A stretch of 64,000 nt of DNA from an uncultured Prevotella sp. (GCA_934256705.1 CAKQPF010000008.1:1-64000), one strand, 5' to 3'; counted from the stretch's first letter, positions 1 through 9,064 are shown. Notes: a model not told the origin generated them from the sequence alone. Numbers and translations are program-made.

Positions 1-170
1 TTACTCTCGTTGGTTGCAACGAGGGAAGTCGTGCATGGGGAAGTACGACAAACCTACCTGAGTAGTTACCAACTTTTTGACTACAATTCAATAAAAAATA
101 TTTTGTCGAAAGATATTCCACCCTTCCACTTTGGTGATGATATATGCTTGACATTCAGCGCGTTGAGTAA

Positions 171-229
171 GGTGGAATTAGGGGTGGAATTAGGGTGGAA
201 TTACATGAAATTCCACCCCTAATTCCACC
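171..229. repeat. Perfect 21-bp inverted repeat built on GGTGGAATT
   Basis: Bases 171-191 and 209-229 are exact reverse complements over 21 bp with a 17-base loop. Each arm holds two GGTGGAATT words, a further copy lies in the loop, and more copies follow at 230-240 and 281-296. The clustered direct and inverted words look like a binding-site array or a strong hairpin rather than a simple terminator, since no T-run follows. Function is unknown. Confidence 0.8.
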
Positions 230-309
230 ATAATTCCACCGCACGCAATCCTTTGATTATCAAAACGATAACTGCCTGAAGGTGGAAGGGTGGAATTTCA
301 AACGACAAA

Positions 310-377
310 AATTATTTTTCTTGGGAAGGGGCGGAAAAAGTATTAACAACCGTTAAAAACCGAATAAAAGAGGGTTT
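310..377. repeat. Block shared with 37570-37637
   Basis: A stretch of about 68 bases around an identical 19-base core (334-352) recurs at 37570-37637 (core 37594-37612). Similarity continues weakly downstream, where both copies contain GAAAACTCC. The two copies lie in gene-poor, AT-rich ground and may be remnants of the same mobile or duplicated segment. Confidence 0.6.
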
Positions 378-710
378 TCTTCAGTAAGGAATCCTAATAA
401 ATACTCTAAAAGAAGAAAGAAAATAGTGTTTTGTCCCTAATTGCATATCGTTATCAGAATCTAGATATACTGTAAAAAAGGGAGAAAAAGAAAAGGTCGC
501 ACCAGTGATGTGATGAAAACTCCGAGTAAATAAGATTAGAGAGTCTCCCGTCTTTGTAATCCATCGGCAACACTGCTAACTCAATGTGATATCACCCGAA
601 GTGTTTATGCCACTGAGCTTAATGGCCCGCCATTAACAAAGAGACTATCTCGGTTTTCAGAAAATATTGATGAGTATCCCTATCGAACCGATGCGACCTA
701 TATTTTTATT

Positions 711-875
711 TTGATTGCAAACTTGTCGAAGACTCGCAAGAAAGAAATAGGGCTTATCGCTCGAAGAGCGGTGCCCGTCTCTGATTTCTGATTGCAAAAC
801 TTGTCGAAGACTCGCAAGAAAGAAATAGGGCTTGTCGCTCGTAGAGCGGTGCCCGTCTCTGATTTCTGATTGCAA
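711..875 (-). repeat. 77-bp tandem element, two units
   Basis: GATTGCAA recurs at 713, 790 and 868, marking two adjacent units of 77 and 78 bp. Each unit contains on the minus strand GAGACGGGCACC, a CGCTC-nnn-GAGCG hairpin and GCGAGTCTTCGACAA. A single 77-bp unit with the same order lies at 48734-48824 on the plus strand. In both places the unit begins in the TTTGC of a perfect promoter, so it would form the 5' end of a transcript. The minus-strand open frame across it (657-965) is only a by-product of the repetition. Confidence 0.8.
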
Positions 876-903
876 AATTAATATTTTTCCTTTACACTGC
901 AAA
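873..903 (-). promoter_or_regulatory. Promoter TTTG-N19-TAATTTTG, minus strand
   Basis: On the minus strand a -33 TTTG (900-903) is separated by exactly 19 bases from a -7 TAATTTTG (873-880), an exact match to the Bacteroidota housekeeping promoter. Transcription would start near 866 and run through both 77-bp units toward the window start, where no coding gene is visible, so the product could be a small RNA. Confidence 0.6.
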
Positions 904-974
904 ATTATTAAGAAGTTTTGTTTATAGTTTTGGTTAAAACATGGTATTACGTAGCAAAAGCACAACTATTACAA

Positions 975-1062
975 GGTAATAACATAGCTTTTACAACGTA
1001 ATAACATAGCTTTTACAACGTAATAACATAGCTTTTGCAACGCAATATCATAGCTTTTACTA
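975..1062. repeat. 22-bp phased repeat array, locus A
   Basis: The word CATAGC recurs at 983, 1005, 1027 and 1049, exactly 22 bp apart, within units resembling GTAATAACATAGCTTTTACAAC shortened at either end. A degenerate unit precedes it. Related arrays occur at 15508-15597 and 26660-26765 with the same spacing. It lies beyond the 3' end of the gene at 1139. Confidence 0.85.
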
Positions 1063-1138
1063 TCACATTCTGTTTGTCAATGATTCATGAATACTTGTTA
1101 TGTGACTATTTGAGGTAAAAGGCAAACAGGCAGAACGG

Positions 1139-1846
1139 CTACTCCACCATTTCCTGCATCACCTGATTCATGCTTTCGAGCATTGTATTCATATTCTCCG
1201 GCGTCTTGCATACAGCGAGGAAGAGGTCGTTGAGGTCGATGTCGTCGGGCGTTTCCACTGGAGTATTATGGAGAAGAGTCTGCATGTTATCCACCAAAAG
1301 GCGGTAAATACATACGACATTGGCTGGCTTGGTGTGCGCTTTTACAGCCTTACGACCTGACTGGTAACCTCTGACCACAGCCATTACGAGAGCTCGGATG
1401 GCTGTCTCTTCAGTCACTTTTCCAGCCATGAGCGGACACATATCTTCATTTATCACCTCATAGTATTCCTCCTTGGTCATCACATGACCGGAGAGAAGGG
1501 CATAGAAATTACGGCGATATTCGTCAGCCATCAGTAGGAAAAGCTTCTCAGAGCGGCACGCATGCTGCATGAGTGTCATCGCATCAAGCGTCTTTGGGTC
1601 GGCTTCACGCAAGCGCTGTTCGAGGATTTCATGCGATGGATAGTTGACGATGGCAAGCGAATTGAACACGCTCTCATACAGATACTGCGCCACTTCCTCA
1701 TAATGATTAAGGAGAAGTTGCTTCATCTGGCGCGGTCCGACCTTCTGCGGATGGTCAGACTCCGGCAGACTGCCTTCCACTATTCCTTCGACGAAGGAGG
1801 TGAAGAAGGCTCTTACTATGGCTGGGGTTATTCTTGGAGAATTCAT
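1139..1846 (-). CDS. Conserved hypothetical protein, 235 aa
   Basis: No known domain was recognised. The protein is soluble, lacks a signal peptide or membrane segment, and looks mainly helical, with acidic and basic residues spread evenly. It has a short motif-like cluster YRRNFYALLSGHVMTKEEYY near its middle. The frame is long, has normal codon use for the neighbourhood, and follows the transporter gene at 1953 on the same strand after about 106 bases that hold a CAAC-type simple repeat. A cytosolic Prevotellaceae-specific protein is the most that can be said. Confidence 0.75.
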   Translation of the reverse strand: MNSPRITPAIVRAFFTSFVEGIVEGSLPESDHPQKVGPRQMKQLLLNHYEEVAQYLYESVFNSLAIVNYPSHEILEQRLREADPKTLDAMTLMQHACRSEKLFLLMADEYRRNFYALLSGHVMTKEEYYEVINEDMCPLMAGKVTEETAIRALVMAVVRGYQSGRKAVKAHTKPANVVCIYRLLVDNMQTLLHNTPVETPDDIDLNDLFLAVCKTPENMNTMLESMNQVMQEMVE

Positions 1847-1952
1847 TTGGTTATGTTGTCTGGTTGTTTTGCTGTCCAGTTGGTCTGGTCATTTGAAGTA
1901 TTCACCGTCACTAAACTGACAACGAAACACAATTCTGATTAAGTTACGACTA

Positions 1953-2804
1953 CTATTCTGAGCGAAGCTTGATAATGCCAACGTAGCCGAGGAGCACCAC
2001 ATTCATCATCAGGGCATAGATAATGGCTGGGATGGCGATGCGTCCGTCATTGAAAACGAATGGACTTGACGCAATGGCTATAGCCTGTGCAGCATTCTGC
2101 ATTCCGACTTCGATGATGATGGTGCGACGCACATTCTCCTTCAGACGGAACACCATGCAGGCTATATATGCCACAAAGATGGCGAGAAGGATGAGGGCTG
2201 TGGTGACAAGTCCGAGAGTAGTGAAGTTTTCCTCGATAGTGGCACGATGCTGAATGAAGAATATTGCCGCAAGTAACATGAGCGCCGGGAAGGCACACTT
2301 GGTCAATACGCGTTCGATATTCTTCGCTGCATTATGGAAATATTTTCTCACTGCTATTCCAGCAAGTATCGGAATGAGCATTGTGAATACGTTCTGGATA
2401 AGGAGATTTCCCACTGGCAGGGTGATGCCGGCTGACTGTCCCACATGTGCTGTCACCCAATTAAGGATGAGAGGGACGGTGAAAAGGGTTATCACAGAAC
2501 TGAGTGCTGTGAGCGATACGGACAATGCCACATCGCCTTTTGCAAGCATTGAGAATACATTGCTGGAGGATCCGCCCGGTGAACACGCCACAAGGACGAG
2601 TCCAATGTAGAACAATGCTGGCAGGGAGAAACCTTCCGACAGAGCAATGGCTACGATAGGGAGAATCAAAAGCTGTCCTACGAGTCCTACAAACACTGCC
2701 TTCGGACGCTGGAACACCATGAGGAAATCATTTGGTCTCAAAGTAAGTCCGAGGTCAAACATAAGGAGTGTGAGAATTGGGAGGACGATAAAGATAGTGT
2801 TCAT
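1953..2804 (-). CDS. Bile acid:sodium symporter (BASS/SBF) family transporter
   Basis: A 283-residue integral membrane protein with about nine to ten hydrophobic helices. The stretch VACSPGGSSSNVFSMLAKGD (about residues 92-111) is the conserved crossover region of the BASS family, followed by the usual SLTALSSVITLFTVP helix. Members use the sodium gradient to move bile acids, organic acids or other anions across the inner membrane; the substrate here cannot be read from sequence. Length is typical of bacterial members. It is followed by the unknown gene at 1139 and preceded by an AATTCATAATG repeat that separates it from the deacetylase gene, so it probably has its own promoter. Confidence 0.88.
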   Translation of the reverse strand: MNTIFIVLPILTLLMFDLGLTLRPNDFLMVFQRPKAVFVGLVGQLLILPIVAIALSEGFSLPALFYIGLVLVACSPGGSSSNVFSMLAKGDVALSVSLTALSSVITLFTVPLILNWVTAHVGQSAGITLPVGNLLIQNVFTMLIPILAGIAVRKYFHNAAKNIERVLTKCAFPALMLLAAIFFIQHRATIEENFTTLGLVTTALILLAIFVAYIACMVFRLKENVRRTIIIEVGMQNAAQAIAIASSPFVFNDGRIAIPAIIYALMMNVVLLGYVGIIKLRSE

Positions 2805-2835
2805 TTTTCTTATTGAGATTTTTAAGGTTTAATTT

Positions 2836-2902
2836 AATTCATAATGCATAATTCACAATGCATAATTCATAATTGTATAATTCACAATGCATAATTCATA
2901 AC
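2836..2902. repeat. CATAATTCATAATG interspersed repeat
   Basis: Several near-identical copies of CATAATTCA and CATAATGCATAATTCA follow one another. The same AT-rich, partly palindromic words recur at 18536-18597, 25620-25718, 39190-39222 and 39476-39522, always between genes. When read through they create false N-termini such as MNYELRIMNY. Confidence 0.8.
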
Positions 2903-2961
2903 GGCTTGCGTTTGCGAGATGTTGACTGACAACAAGACAACTAAACAACAAAAATGCCGCT

Positions 2962-3573
2962 TTAATCAAAGACTTTAAACTCATATCCCTCGCTAATCAT
3001 CCATTCGATGGATTCCGGGAGGGCGGTCTTGAGTTTGTCGATACTCTTCAAAGAGTCGTGGAAAGTGATGATAGAACCATTGCGTGTGTAAGTCTTGACA
3101 TTGTTTACCACGTCTTCAGCGGTAAGGAGTTTGGAGTAATCACGTGTCACCACGTCCCACATCACAATGGTGTATTTCCTTTTCAGCCACAGATAAGCGA
3201 CATGTCTCATCCATCCATGAGGGGGACGGAAGAGGTGAGAGTGGATAAGTTCATTCGCTTTACGCACATTCTTCACGTATTTGTCGAGGCGATGACGGAA
3301 ACTTCCCAGATGATTGAAAGTATGATTGCCTACCTGATGTCCCTCTTCCACGATTCTCTGGTAAAGCTCCGGATATTTTCTCACATTGTCTCCTACCATG
3401 AAGAACGTCGCTTTTATCCCGTAATGCGCAAGCGTGTCGAGGATAAATGGAGTGGATTCCGGTATCGGTCCATCGTCGAATGTCAGATATACCGAATGCT
3501 CTTCAGCGTTCATACGCCAAAGAGCCTTCGGATATAGCCAACGTAACCACATAGTGGGTTGTTCGATGAGCAT
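2962..3573 (-). CDS. Polysaccharide deacetylase (NodB homology) family protein
   Basis: A 203-residue carbohydrate esterase family 4 enzyme. Motif 1 TFDDGP (residues 31-36, catalytic base and metal Asp), motif 2 HTFNH (84-88, metal histidines), motif 3 RPPHG and a late ITFHDS are all present. Such enzymes remove N-acetyl groups from peptidoglycan or other amino-sugar polymers. There is no clear signal peptide; the first 20 residues are aromatic and basic. A longer frame from 3663 exists, but its extra residues translate a CAAC-type simple repeat, so the ATG at 3573 is preferred. It lies downstream of the DUF2723 gene, separated by further simple repeats. Confidence 0.85.
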   Translation of the reverse strand: MLIEQPTMWLRWLYPKALWRMNAEEHSVYLTFDDGPIPESTPFILDTLAHYGIKATFFMVGDNVRKYPELYQRIVEEGHQVGNHTFNHLGSFRHRLDKYVKNVRKANELIHSHLFRPPHGWMRHVAYLWLKRKYTIVMWDVVTRDYSKLLTAEDVVNNVKTYTRNGSIITFHDSLKSIDKLKTALPESIEWMISEGYEFKVFD

Positions 3574-3717
3574 TTCTTTTTCTTTGTTTTTTTCTGGTTG
3601 TTTAGCCGTTGTGTCGTCTGGTTGTTCTGTGATTCGGTGGAATAAGCCGAACCGCAAGCGCATTCAGCCACCAACTAAACAACAAAACAACCAGACAACG
3701 AAACAACGACTTAGCAG

Positions 3718-6700
3718 TTATTCATTTATCAATCTGCCACCTCGTGATGTATATGCCTCGATGAGCTTCTGCAATGTAGCATAGTTCTCCATCGCAAATT
3801 TCTCATCATACTGGGCGCAGATACTGATAAGGTTCTGCATAGCATACAACTGATACATACAATCACGCTGTGACTGGAAGAAGCGATTGCTGTCGAGAGA
3901 CAGATACCACTTCATGTATTGCACGGAATTATCAAACATGGCCTTGAATGCCTGATGCGCTTTATCCTTCTGGCCGAGACGATAGTATGCCTCAAGATAC
4001 TCAGCTCCACCTGCAATGAATGTCAGAGGAACATTGTAAGTAGGCATCTTCTTCTCCAGATAAGCCAAGCACTTGGCAGCCTTGTCCTTCTTTCCTTCAT
4101 CGAGAAGCTTGACGAGCAGGCGACCGAACAGACGGCGGTGGGTGTAACACATACGCATTACAGTCTCGTCGATGTAGAGTCCCTTGGTCTCAAGACCTCC
4201 AAACTTGAATCTGTTCATCACCACATCGTAAGAGCGGTCAGCGTCAAAGTTTGTGCTGTCATTGGTAGCAAACGGAGTGATACGATTGACAAGACCTTCC
4301 TGTATGAAGTTTTCTCCGAGGTTCATGAAGTTCTCTGCACCTACAGTAGCGGCAACATAGAGAGGACGTGTCCAGTTGGCATTGTTGATCATCTCAAGCA
4401 TCATGAGGTCGTTCTTGTAGAGAGCGCTCTTGCCTTTGAGCGAAACAGCCATCTTCTCAGGTATCTCCATGCCGGCAGGAATCTTCATTCCGCTCTTGAG
4501 GACAGCGTTCTTGTCGATTGTGACATAGACTGTATCTGTAGGAATGACGTGCATCTCGTCCTTGCCACCACGTACCCAGTACTTCATTATGTTGGTAAGG
4601 TTGAACGGATCATCGCCATATTGCTCGGCTGCAGCCTTTGGATTCTGTGCATAATACTCCAGTATCTGGCTCTTGAGCTCAGGGTTTACGGTGATATACT
4701 CATTATTACCAGAGCAATAGTCGATACGTTTCCATGTAATCGGCAGTGCTGGAGAGTCGTAAGCAGGGCGCACCATCTGGTCGATATACCAGTCAGTCTG
4801 GAGATAAGAGAGGTTGCAGACACGTGCATCCGTGCCAACTCCCTCCACATCCTGATTATACCAGAGAGGGAAAGTATCGTTGTCACCATTGGTAAAGATG
4901 ACTGGATTGGTGCCTTTCTGCATGGACATGAGATAGTTCTGACCGAAGTCACGGCATGTGTAGCGTCCAGAGCGGTCATGGTCATCCCATGTCTGGGAGG
5001 CCATCTGCACCGGCACGAGCAATGCCAACGCTCCTATCACGGCAGCGACGGCAACGGTTTCCTTCTTGGTAAGATAGCGGTTTACCATATTTATGATGGC
5101 AGCCACGCCCATACCACACCATATTGAGAATGCGTAGAACGAACCTGCATAAGCATAGTCACGCTCACGAGGCTGCATAGGAGTCTGGTTGAGGTAGATA
5201 ACGATGGCAAGACCAGTCATGAAGAAGAGGAAGAATACTACCCAGAACTGCTGTATTCCCTTCTTTCCTTCTTCCTTCTGTCCCTTCTTGCGGTTGATAT
5301 GGTCATAGTAAGCCTGCCAGAAGAGTCCGATAAGACCGAGCAGGAGCGGGAGACAATAGAAGACATTATGTCCCTTATTGTTCTTCAGGTCATCCGGAAG
5401 TTTGCTCTGGTCGCCCAGCATTGCATTGTCAATGAACGGAATACCTGTGATCCAGTTGCCATGTTCGAGTTCTCCATTGCCCTGAAGGTCATTCTGTCGT
5501 CCGGCAAAGTTCCACATGAAGTAGCGCCAGTACATGAAGTTGCACTGGTAAGAGAGGAAGAATCTGATGTTCTCCCACTGTGTAGGCATATTCACAGTCA
5601 TAGCCTGACCGCAGCGATCGTAATCCACCGGGTAAGTGCTTATTCCGCCCATCCAGTCCTGATAAGACTTTTCATGGTTGGAATCATGCATACGTGGGAA
5701 GAGCATATTCTGCGCATAGACGTATGAATCCTTAGTGCGGACAACGAAATACTGGTCCTTCTCGTTCGGATCCTTTTTCTCCACACGCTGGATTACCGGT
5801 GCTCCCTTCTTCTGGACAGGACGGCAATAGTCGCCATCTACAGTGAGAGCGACCTGTGAACTGAACGCCTGACCGTAGAAAAGCGGGCTGTCGCCATACT
5901 GGTCACGGCTCAGATAGCTTCCGAGAGTGAAGATATCCTCCGGTGAATTCTGGTCCATCGGTGGGTTGGCAGCGGAACGCACTACGATAAGGGCATAGGA
6001 AGAATAGCCTATCATGAGCATGAGCATACATGTAAGGGCTGTATTCTTGATTCTAGAAGTGACGTAATAAGCCTTTGTCTTCTTGTTCTTGAGCTGGAGA
6101 AGGAAGTACAATATCGCGAGCACCACCACGCCAGTGAAGAATGCTGTCCATCCGAATCCATAGAAAGGAATACCCAGCATTGCGATGGAAAGGAGGAAAG
6201 AGATGTTGACGCGCTTCATGCTCTTATCGACATAGCTCTCATATATAGCCCATACCACAATGGCAATGAGGAGGAAGATATATACTATCTCACCTGTATT
6301 GAACGGCATTCCGAGGTCATTGACAAAGAACCACTCGAACCATCCGCCCACTGTGATGATGCCTGGAACGACACCATAGAGGACAGCAGCGACGATGATG
6401 ACGCTGACAAGGAGGGCTGCAAGCGAACCTTTGAGGTCTGCATTCGGATATTTCTTATAGTAGAACACGAGCACGATGGCTGGAATACAGAGCAGATTGA
6501 GCAGGTGAACGCCGATGGACAAGCCCGTCATATAGGCGATAAGCACGAGCCAACGGTCAGAATGCGGGTCATCTGCATGGTCTTCCCATTTCAATATAAG
6601 CCAGAACACTACGGCAGTGAAGGCACTGGAGTAAGCATACACCTCACCTTCGACAGCAGAGAACCAGAAGGTGTCGCTGAAAGTGTAGATGAGAGCGCCG

Positions 6701-7077
6701 ACCATACCTGATGCCTCGATGGCTATTGTCTTGACAGGTGTAAGCTCTTCCCATGAGTCAATGAGAAGACGGCGCACCAGATGCGTGATGGTCCAGAAGA
6801 GGAACAGGATACATGTGGCTGAGAGGAGCGCACTCATTGTGTTCACCATGCGAGCTACGTCAGAAGGGTCGCTGGCAAACTGTGAGAAGAGATTGGCGGT
6901 AAGCATGAAGAATGGTGCGCCAGGTGGGTGTCCCACTTCAAGTTTGTAGCCAGTAGTGATAAACTCAGGACAGTCCCAGAAGGAAGCTGTCGGTTCAATG
7001 GTAGAGCAATATACGAAGGCCGCAATGAAGAAAGCGACCCATCCGAGTACATTGTCTATCAATCTGTACTGTTTCAT
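3718..7077 (-). CDS. DUF2723 / TMEM260-like membrane glycosyltransferase family protein
   Basis: A 1119-residue inner-membrane protein. The N-terminal half carries many transmembrane helices and the DUF2723 signature (TASFWDCPEFI and VGHPPGAPFF, about residues 31-58), an arrangement like GT-C glycosyltransferases such as O-mannosyltransferases; the human relative TMEM260 is an O-mannosyltransferase. A long extracytoplasmic middle follows, and the C-terminal part is helical with TPR-like features (KDKAAKCLAYLEKK, LGQKDKAHQAFKAMF). A role in protein O-glycosylation of the Bacteroidota envelope is inferred, not shown. Length is usual for the bacterial family. It is transcribed away from the YqaA gene at 7147, on the same strand, with a 69-base gap. 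Confidence 0.85.
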   Translation of the reverse strand: MKQYRLIDNVLGWVAFFIAAFVYCSTIEPTASFWDCPEFITTGYKLEVGHPPGAPFFMLTANLFSQFASDPSDVARMVNTMSALLSATCILFLFWTITHLVRRLLIDSWEELTPVKTIAIEASGMVGALIYTFSDTFWFSAVEGEVYAYSSAFTAVVFWLILKWEDHADDPHSDRWLVLIAYMTGLSIGVHLLNLLCIPAIVLVFYYKKYPNADLKGSLAALLVSVIIVAAVLYGVVPGIITVGGWFEWFFVNDLGMPFNTGEIVYIFLLIAIVVWAIYESYVDKSMKRVNISFLLSIAMLGIPFYGFGWTAFFTGVVVLAILYFLLQLKNKKTKAYYVTSRIKNTALTCMLMLMIGYSSYALIVVRSAANPPMDQNSPEDIFTLGSYLSRDQYGDSPLFYGQAFSSQVALTVDGDYCRPVQKKGAPVIQRVEKKDPNEKDQYFVVRTKDSYVYAQNMLFPRMHDSNHEKSYQDWMGGISTYPVDYDRCGQAMTVNMPTQWENIRFFLSYQCNFMYWRYFMWNFAGRQNDLQGNGELEHGNWITGIPFIDNAMLGDQSKLPDDLKNNKGHNVFYCLPLLLGLIGLFWQAYYDHINRKKGQKEEGKKGIQQFWVVFFLFFMTGLAIVIYLNQTPMQPRERDYAYAGSFYAFSIWCGMGVAAIINMVNRYLTKKETVAVAAVIGALALLVPVQMASQTWDDHDRSGRYTCRDFGQNYLMSMQKGTNPVIFTNGDNDTFPLWYNQDVEGVGTDARVCNLSYLQTDWYIDQMVRPAYDSPALPITWKRIDYCSGNNEYITVNPELKSQILEYYAQNPKAAAEQYGDDPFNLTNIMKYWVRGGKDEMHVIPTDTVYVTIDKNAVLKSGMKIPAGMEIPEKMAVSLKGKSALYKNDLMMLEMINNANWTRPLYVAATVGAENFMNLGENFIQEGLVNRITPFATNDSTNFDADRSYDVVMNRFKFGGLETKGLYIDETVMRMCYTHRRLFGRLLVKLLDEGKKDKAAKCLAYLEKKMPTYNVPLTFIAGGAEYLEAYYRLGQKDKAHQAFKAMFDNSVQYMKWYLSLDSNRFFQSQRDCMYQLYAMQNLISICAQYDEKFAMENYATLQKLIEAYTSRGGRLINE

Positions 7078-7146
7078 TTGGTTGAAATTTAATATATTGT
7101 TATTGTCTTATTTCTATCCTATTGCCATGTGCAGGCTATCCTTTGC

Positions 7147-7581
7147 CTACATGAAAGGCCAAGCGATAATCAAGTATCTCATCACTTTTCCGAGCGTGAT
7201 GCTTATGAGCGTGATGATGATATTGGCACGCATGAGTCCGAGCAGGATGCTTATCGCGCTGCCGAGTATGGGCAGGAATGCGAAGAAACCCATCCAGGCT
7301 CCGTGTCCTCCCATGAATCTCTGCGCCCTGTCGAGGCTTTCCTTCTTCACGTGGAGATACTTTTCTATCCAGTCGAGACGTCCAAGTCGGCCTACACCGT
7401 AATTGAACATCGAACCGGCTACATTGCCTATGGATGCCGTAACGACGAGTTCCCAAGGGTCAACACCCGCTGCAAGCATTGCAAGCATCACTGCTTCGCT
7501 TGAGAATGGGAATACGCTGCCTGCTATGAAGGAGGCTATCAGCATTCCTATAGGGCCGTAATCTACGAGTATATCGAGCAT
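7147..7581 (-). CDS. YqaA family (DedA-like, VTT domain) membrane protein
   Basis: A 144-residue protein with about four hydrophobic segments. The early SFIAGSVFPFSSEAVM and the central GNVAGSMFNYGVGR are characteristic of the small YqaA branch of the SNARE-associated/DedA superfamily, whose larger relatives act in phospholipid flipping and proton-dependent membrane homeostasis. FGFFAFLPILGS-like residues follow as in other members. The gene lies directly upstream of the DUF2723 gene on the same strand and may be cotranscribed with it. The preceding spacer holds a 44-bp tandem repeat. Confidence 0.85.
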   Translation of the reverse strand: MLDILVDYGPIGMLIASFIAGSVFPFSSEAVMLAMLAAGVDPWELVVTASIGNVAGSMFNYGVGRLGRLDWIEKYLHVKKESLDRAQRFMGGHGAWMGFFAFLPILGSAISILLGLMRANIIITLISITLGKVMRYLIIAWPFM

Positions 7582-7619
7582 AATTATATGACGAAGTCGT
7601 ACTTGTTTTTATTTTATCT

Positions 7620-7745
7620 GTGCCGAATCATTTTTCTTTCAGCACGTTTTTCCTGAGTCACAAGTGCCGGATTATCCGTTTCCAGCACCTTTTTACCTTT
7701 GTTATCCGTGCCTGACCATCACGTTCCGGCACGCTTTTTCCTTTA
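7620..7745. repeat. 44-bp tandem repeat, three units, each with a GTGCC/GGCAC pairing
   Basis: GTGCC starts at 7620, 7664 and 7708, exactly 44 bp apart. Each unit has GTGCC, about 15 spacer bases, TTCCAGCAC or a close variant, and a T-rich tail, so each could fold as a small hairpin. On the minus strand the words GGTGCT and GGAAACGGATAA resemble those of the 33-bp repeat at 17351-17507. It separates the genes at 7747 and 7147. Confidence 0.75.
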
Positions 7746-7746
7746 C

Positions 7747-8718
7747 CTATTCTATCACGATGTGGATTCTGTCAAGCCCTAACGGAACCTGAAGCCAGTC
7801 TGTTGACACTCCGATTATCGTCACTGCGACCACCAACACGAGCATCACGATGAACGTGATATTTGACAGTCTCGTCTCGGTAAGCGTGATAAAGTGCGCC
7901 ACAAGCGGACTGACGCTGACTATCATCACCGGCAGCAGGCTGTCAGCAAGCAGCGGAGCAATCGGGATAACCACCATCATGACGAGCGAAATGGCCACGA
8001 AAGCATTGAGGAACATCCTCGTGCGAATCTTGTCCTTATATGCCGTGCGGACGAAATGTATCCATCCTATGCCGGCAAAGATGATGAGGATGACGTATTC
8101 CGTCAGCATTCCCACCGTCACCTGAGAGTAATCGAACAGCAATTCCGTGTCTATCAGGTCGTCAAAATGGTCTATCAGCGGATCTATGTCCCCCATATAT
8201 ATAACGTAAGGGGCGACAATCCAGTATGGCAGCACTGTGGCGAGGACGACAGCGCTTATTCCTTTCCATGACATTGCATAGAGCGGACGCGAGAGAAGGC
8301 AAGCCAACAGCGGGACAAACCATAGCATCTGCACGAAAGCAAGGCTGGAAATGCTTATGAGAAGGAACGCATAGAATATGTAAGCTACGGCGAACTTGTT
8401 CTGGTAAGTATGGAAAATGGCGAGCAGAAAACCGATGAAACAGAGTTGGACAACCGCCTCTTCCACTCCGTAATTCTGGCTTAAGCCCATCAACGAGAGC
8501 AGGAGGAATGCGCTTGAGACCATGTTTGTCCTCACTCTGATTAGCGCATTGCGGTTGTTCACCTCAGCCATCAGATAGGTAGAGAGCGCCATCAGCAGGA
8601 AGGGAATCCACATATTGCGTGAGACCAAGCCTGCCGCCACCCACACCACTGCACCATATATGGATGCGAAAGGCAGTGAGAACCTGCTTTGTGCTACTCT
8701 ATTCTGAAAGCGTTTCAT
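7747..8718 (-). CDS. Multi-pass membrane protein of unknown function
   Basis: A 323-residue protein with roughly nine to ten hydrophobic helices and short loops; no catalytic motif or named family was recognised. The start is taken as the ATG at 8718 (MKRFQNRVAQ), which begins with a basic stretch before the first helix. A longer frame from 8838 would add 40 residues that translate the flanking 108-bp tandem repeat. It follows purD on the same strand, but the 346-base repeat-filled gap argues against tight coupling. Confidence 0.7.
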   Translation of the reverse strand: MKRFQNRVAQSRFSLPFASIYGAVVWVAAGLVSRNMWIPFLLMALSTYLMAEVNNRNALIRVRTNMVSSAFLLLSLMGLSQNYGVEEAVVQLCFIGFLLAIFHTYQNKFAVAYIFYAFLLISISSLAFVQMLWFVPLLACLLSRPLYAMSWKGISAVVLATVLPYWIVAPYVIYMGDIDPLIDHFDDLIDTELLFDYSQVTVGMLTEYVILIIFAGIGWIHFVRTAYKDKIRTRMFLNAFVAISLVMMVVIPIAPLLADSLLPVMIVSVSPLVAHFITLTETRLSNITFIVMLVLVVAVTIIGVSTDWLQVPLGLDRIHIVIE

Positions 8719-8752
8719 TTTATTCTTTTGATGTAGAAATGAATTGTTGCAT

Positions 8753-9058
8753 GGTCGATTGCTTGATTGGATGATTGTCAGATTGCGGAAAAACCACAAA
8801 CAACTAAACAACCAGACAACAAAACAACCAGACAACAAATGCAGATGTTAATTGCTGTTCGGTCGATTGCTCGTTTGGATGATTGTCAGATTGCGGGAAA
8901 ACCACAGACAACAAAACAACTAAACAACAAAACAACAAGACAACAAATGCGGATGTTTATTGCTGTTCGGTCGATTGGTCGTTCGGATGATTGTCAGATT
9001 GCGGAAAAACCACAAACAACAAAACAACTAAACAACAAAACAACCAAACAACAAAAAC
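8753..9058. repeat. 108-bp tandem repeat, almost three units
   Basis: GGTCGATT begins at 8753, 8861 and 8969, exactly 108 bp apart. Each unit contains GGATGATTGTCAGATTGCGG followed by a run of ACAACAAAACAAC words that vary between units. Because 108 is a multiple of three, one plus-strand frame stays open through it (8767-9093) and gives a repetitive, improbable peptide. It lies between purD and the membrane protein gene. Confidence 0.85.
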
Positions 9059-9064
9059 ACACTT

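Larger units (their letters stand above)
1..656. other. Gene-free segment at window start
   Basis: No reading frame here resembles a protein. The small plus-strand frame at 10-222 runs into an inverted repeat and has no recognisable domain. The segment holds a 21-bp inverted repeat (171-229), a block shared with 37570-37637, and a long imperfect pairing between about 539-557 and 636-651 that encloses a short AATGG/CCATT hairpin at 621-634. The paired region lies downstream of the minus-strand promoter at 873-903, so it could be part of an untranslated RNA. Confidence 0.6.

Noticed and set aside
10..222. Small plus-strand open frame at the window start
   Set aside because: It ends inside the inverted repeat, has no family resemblance, and its last third translates GGTGGAATT words.
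711..903. Invertible (phase-variable) promoter
   Set aside because: The repeats around the promoter are direct, not inverted, and no recombinase gene is nearby.
657..965. Minus-strand frame encoding a tandemly repeated peptide
   Set aside because: The peptide repetition only reflects the 77-bp DNA element; codons are not protein-like and the promoter lies inside the frame.
3919..5127. Long plus-strand frame inside the DUF2723 gene
   Set aside because: It is antisense to a clearly coding membrane protein, has no family resemblance and no promoter.
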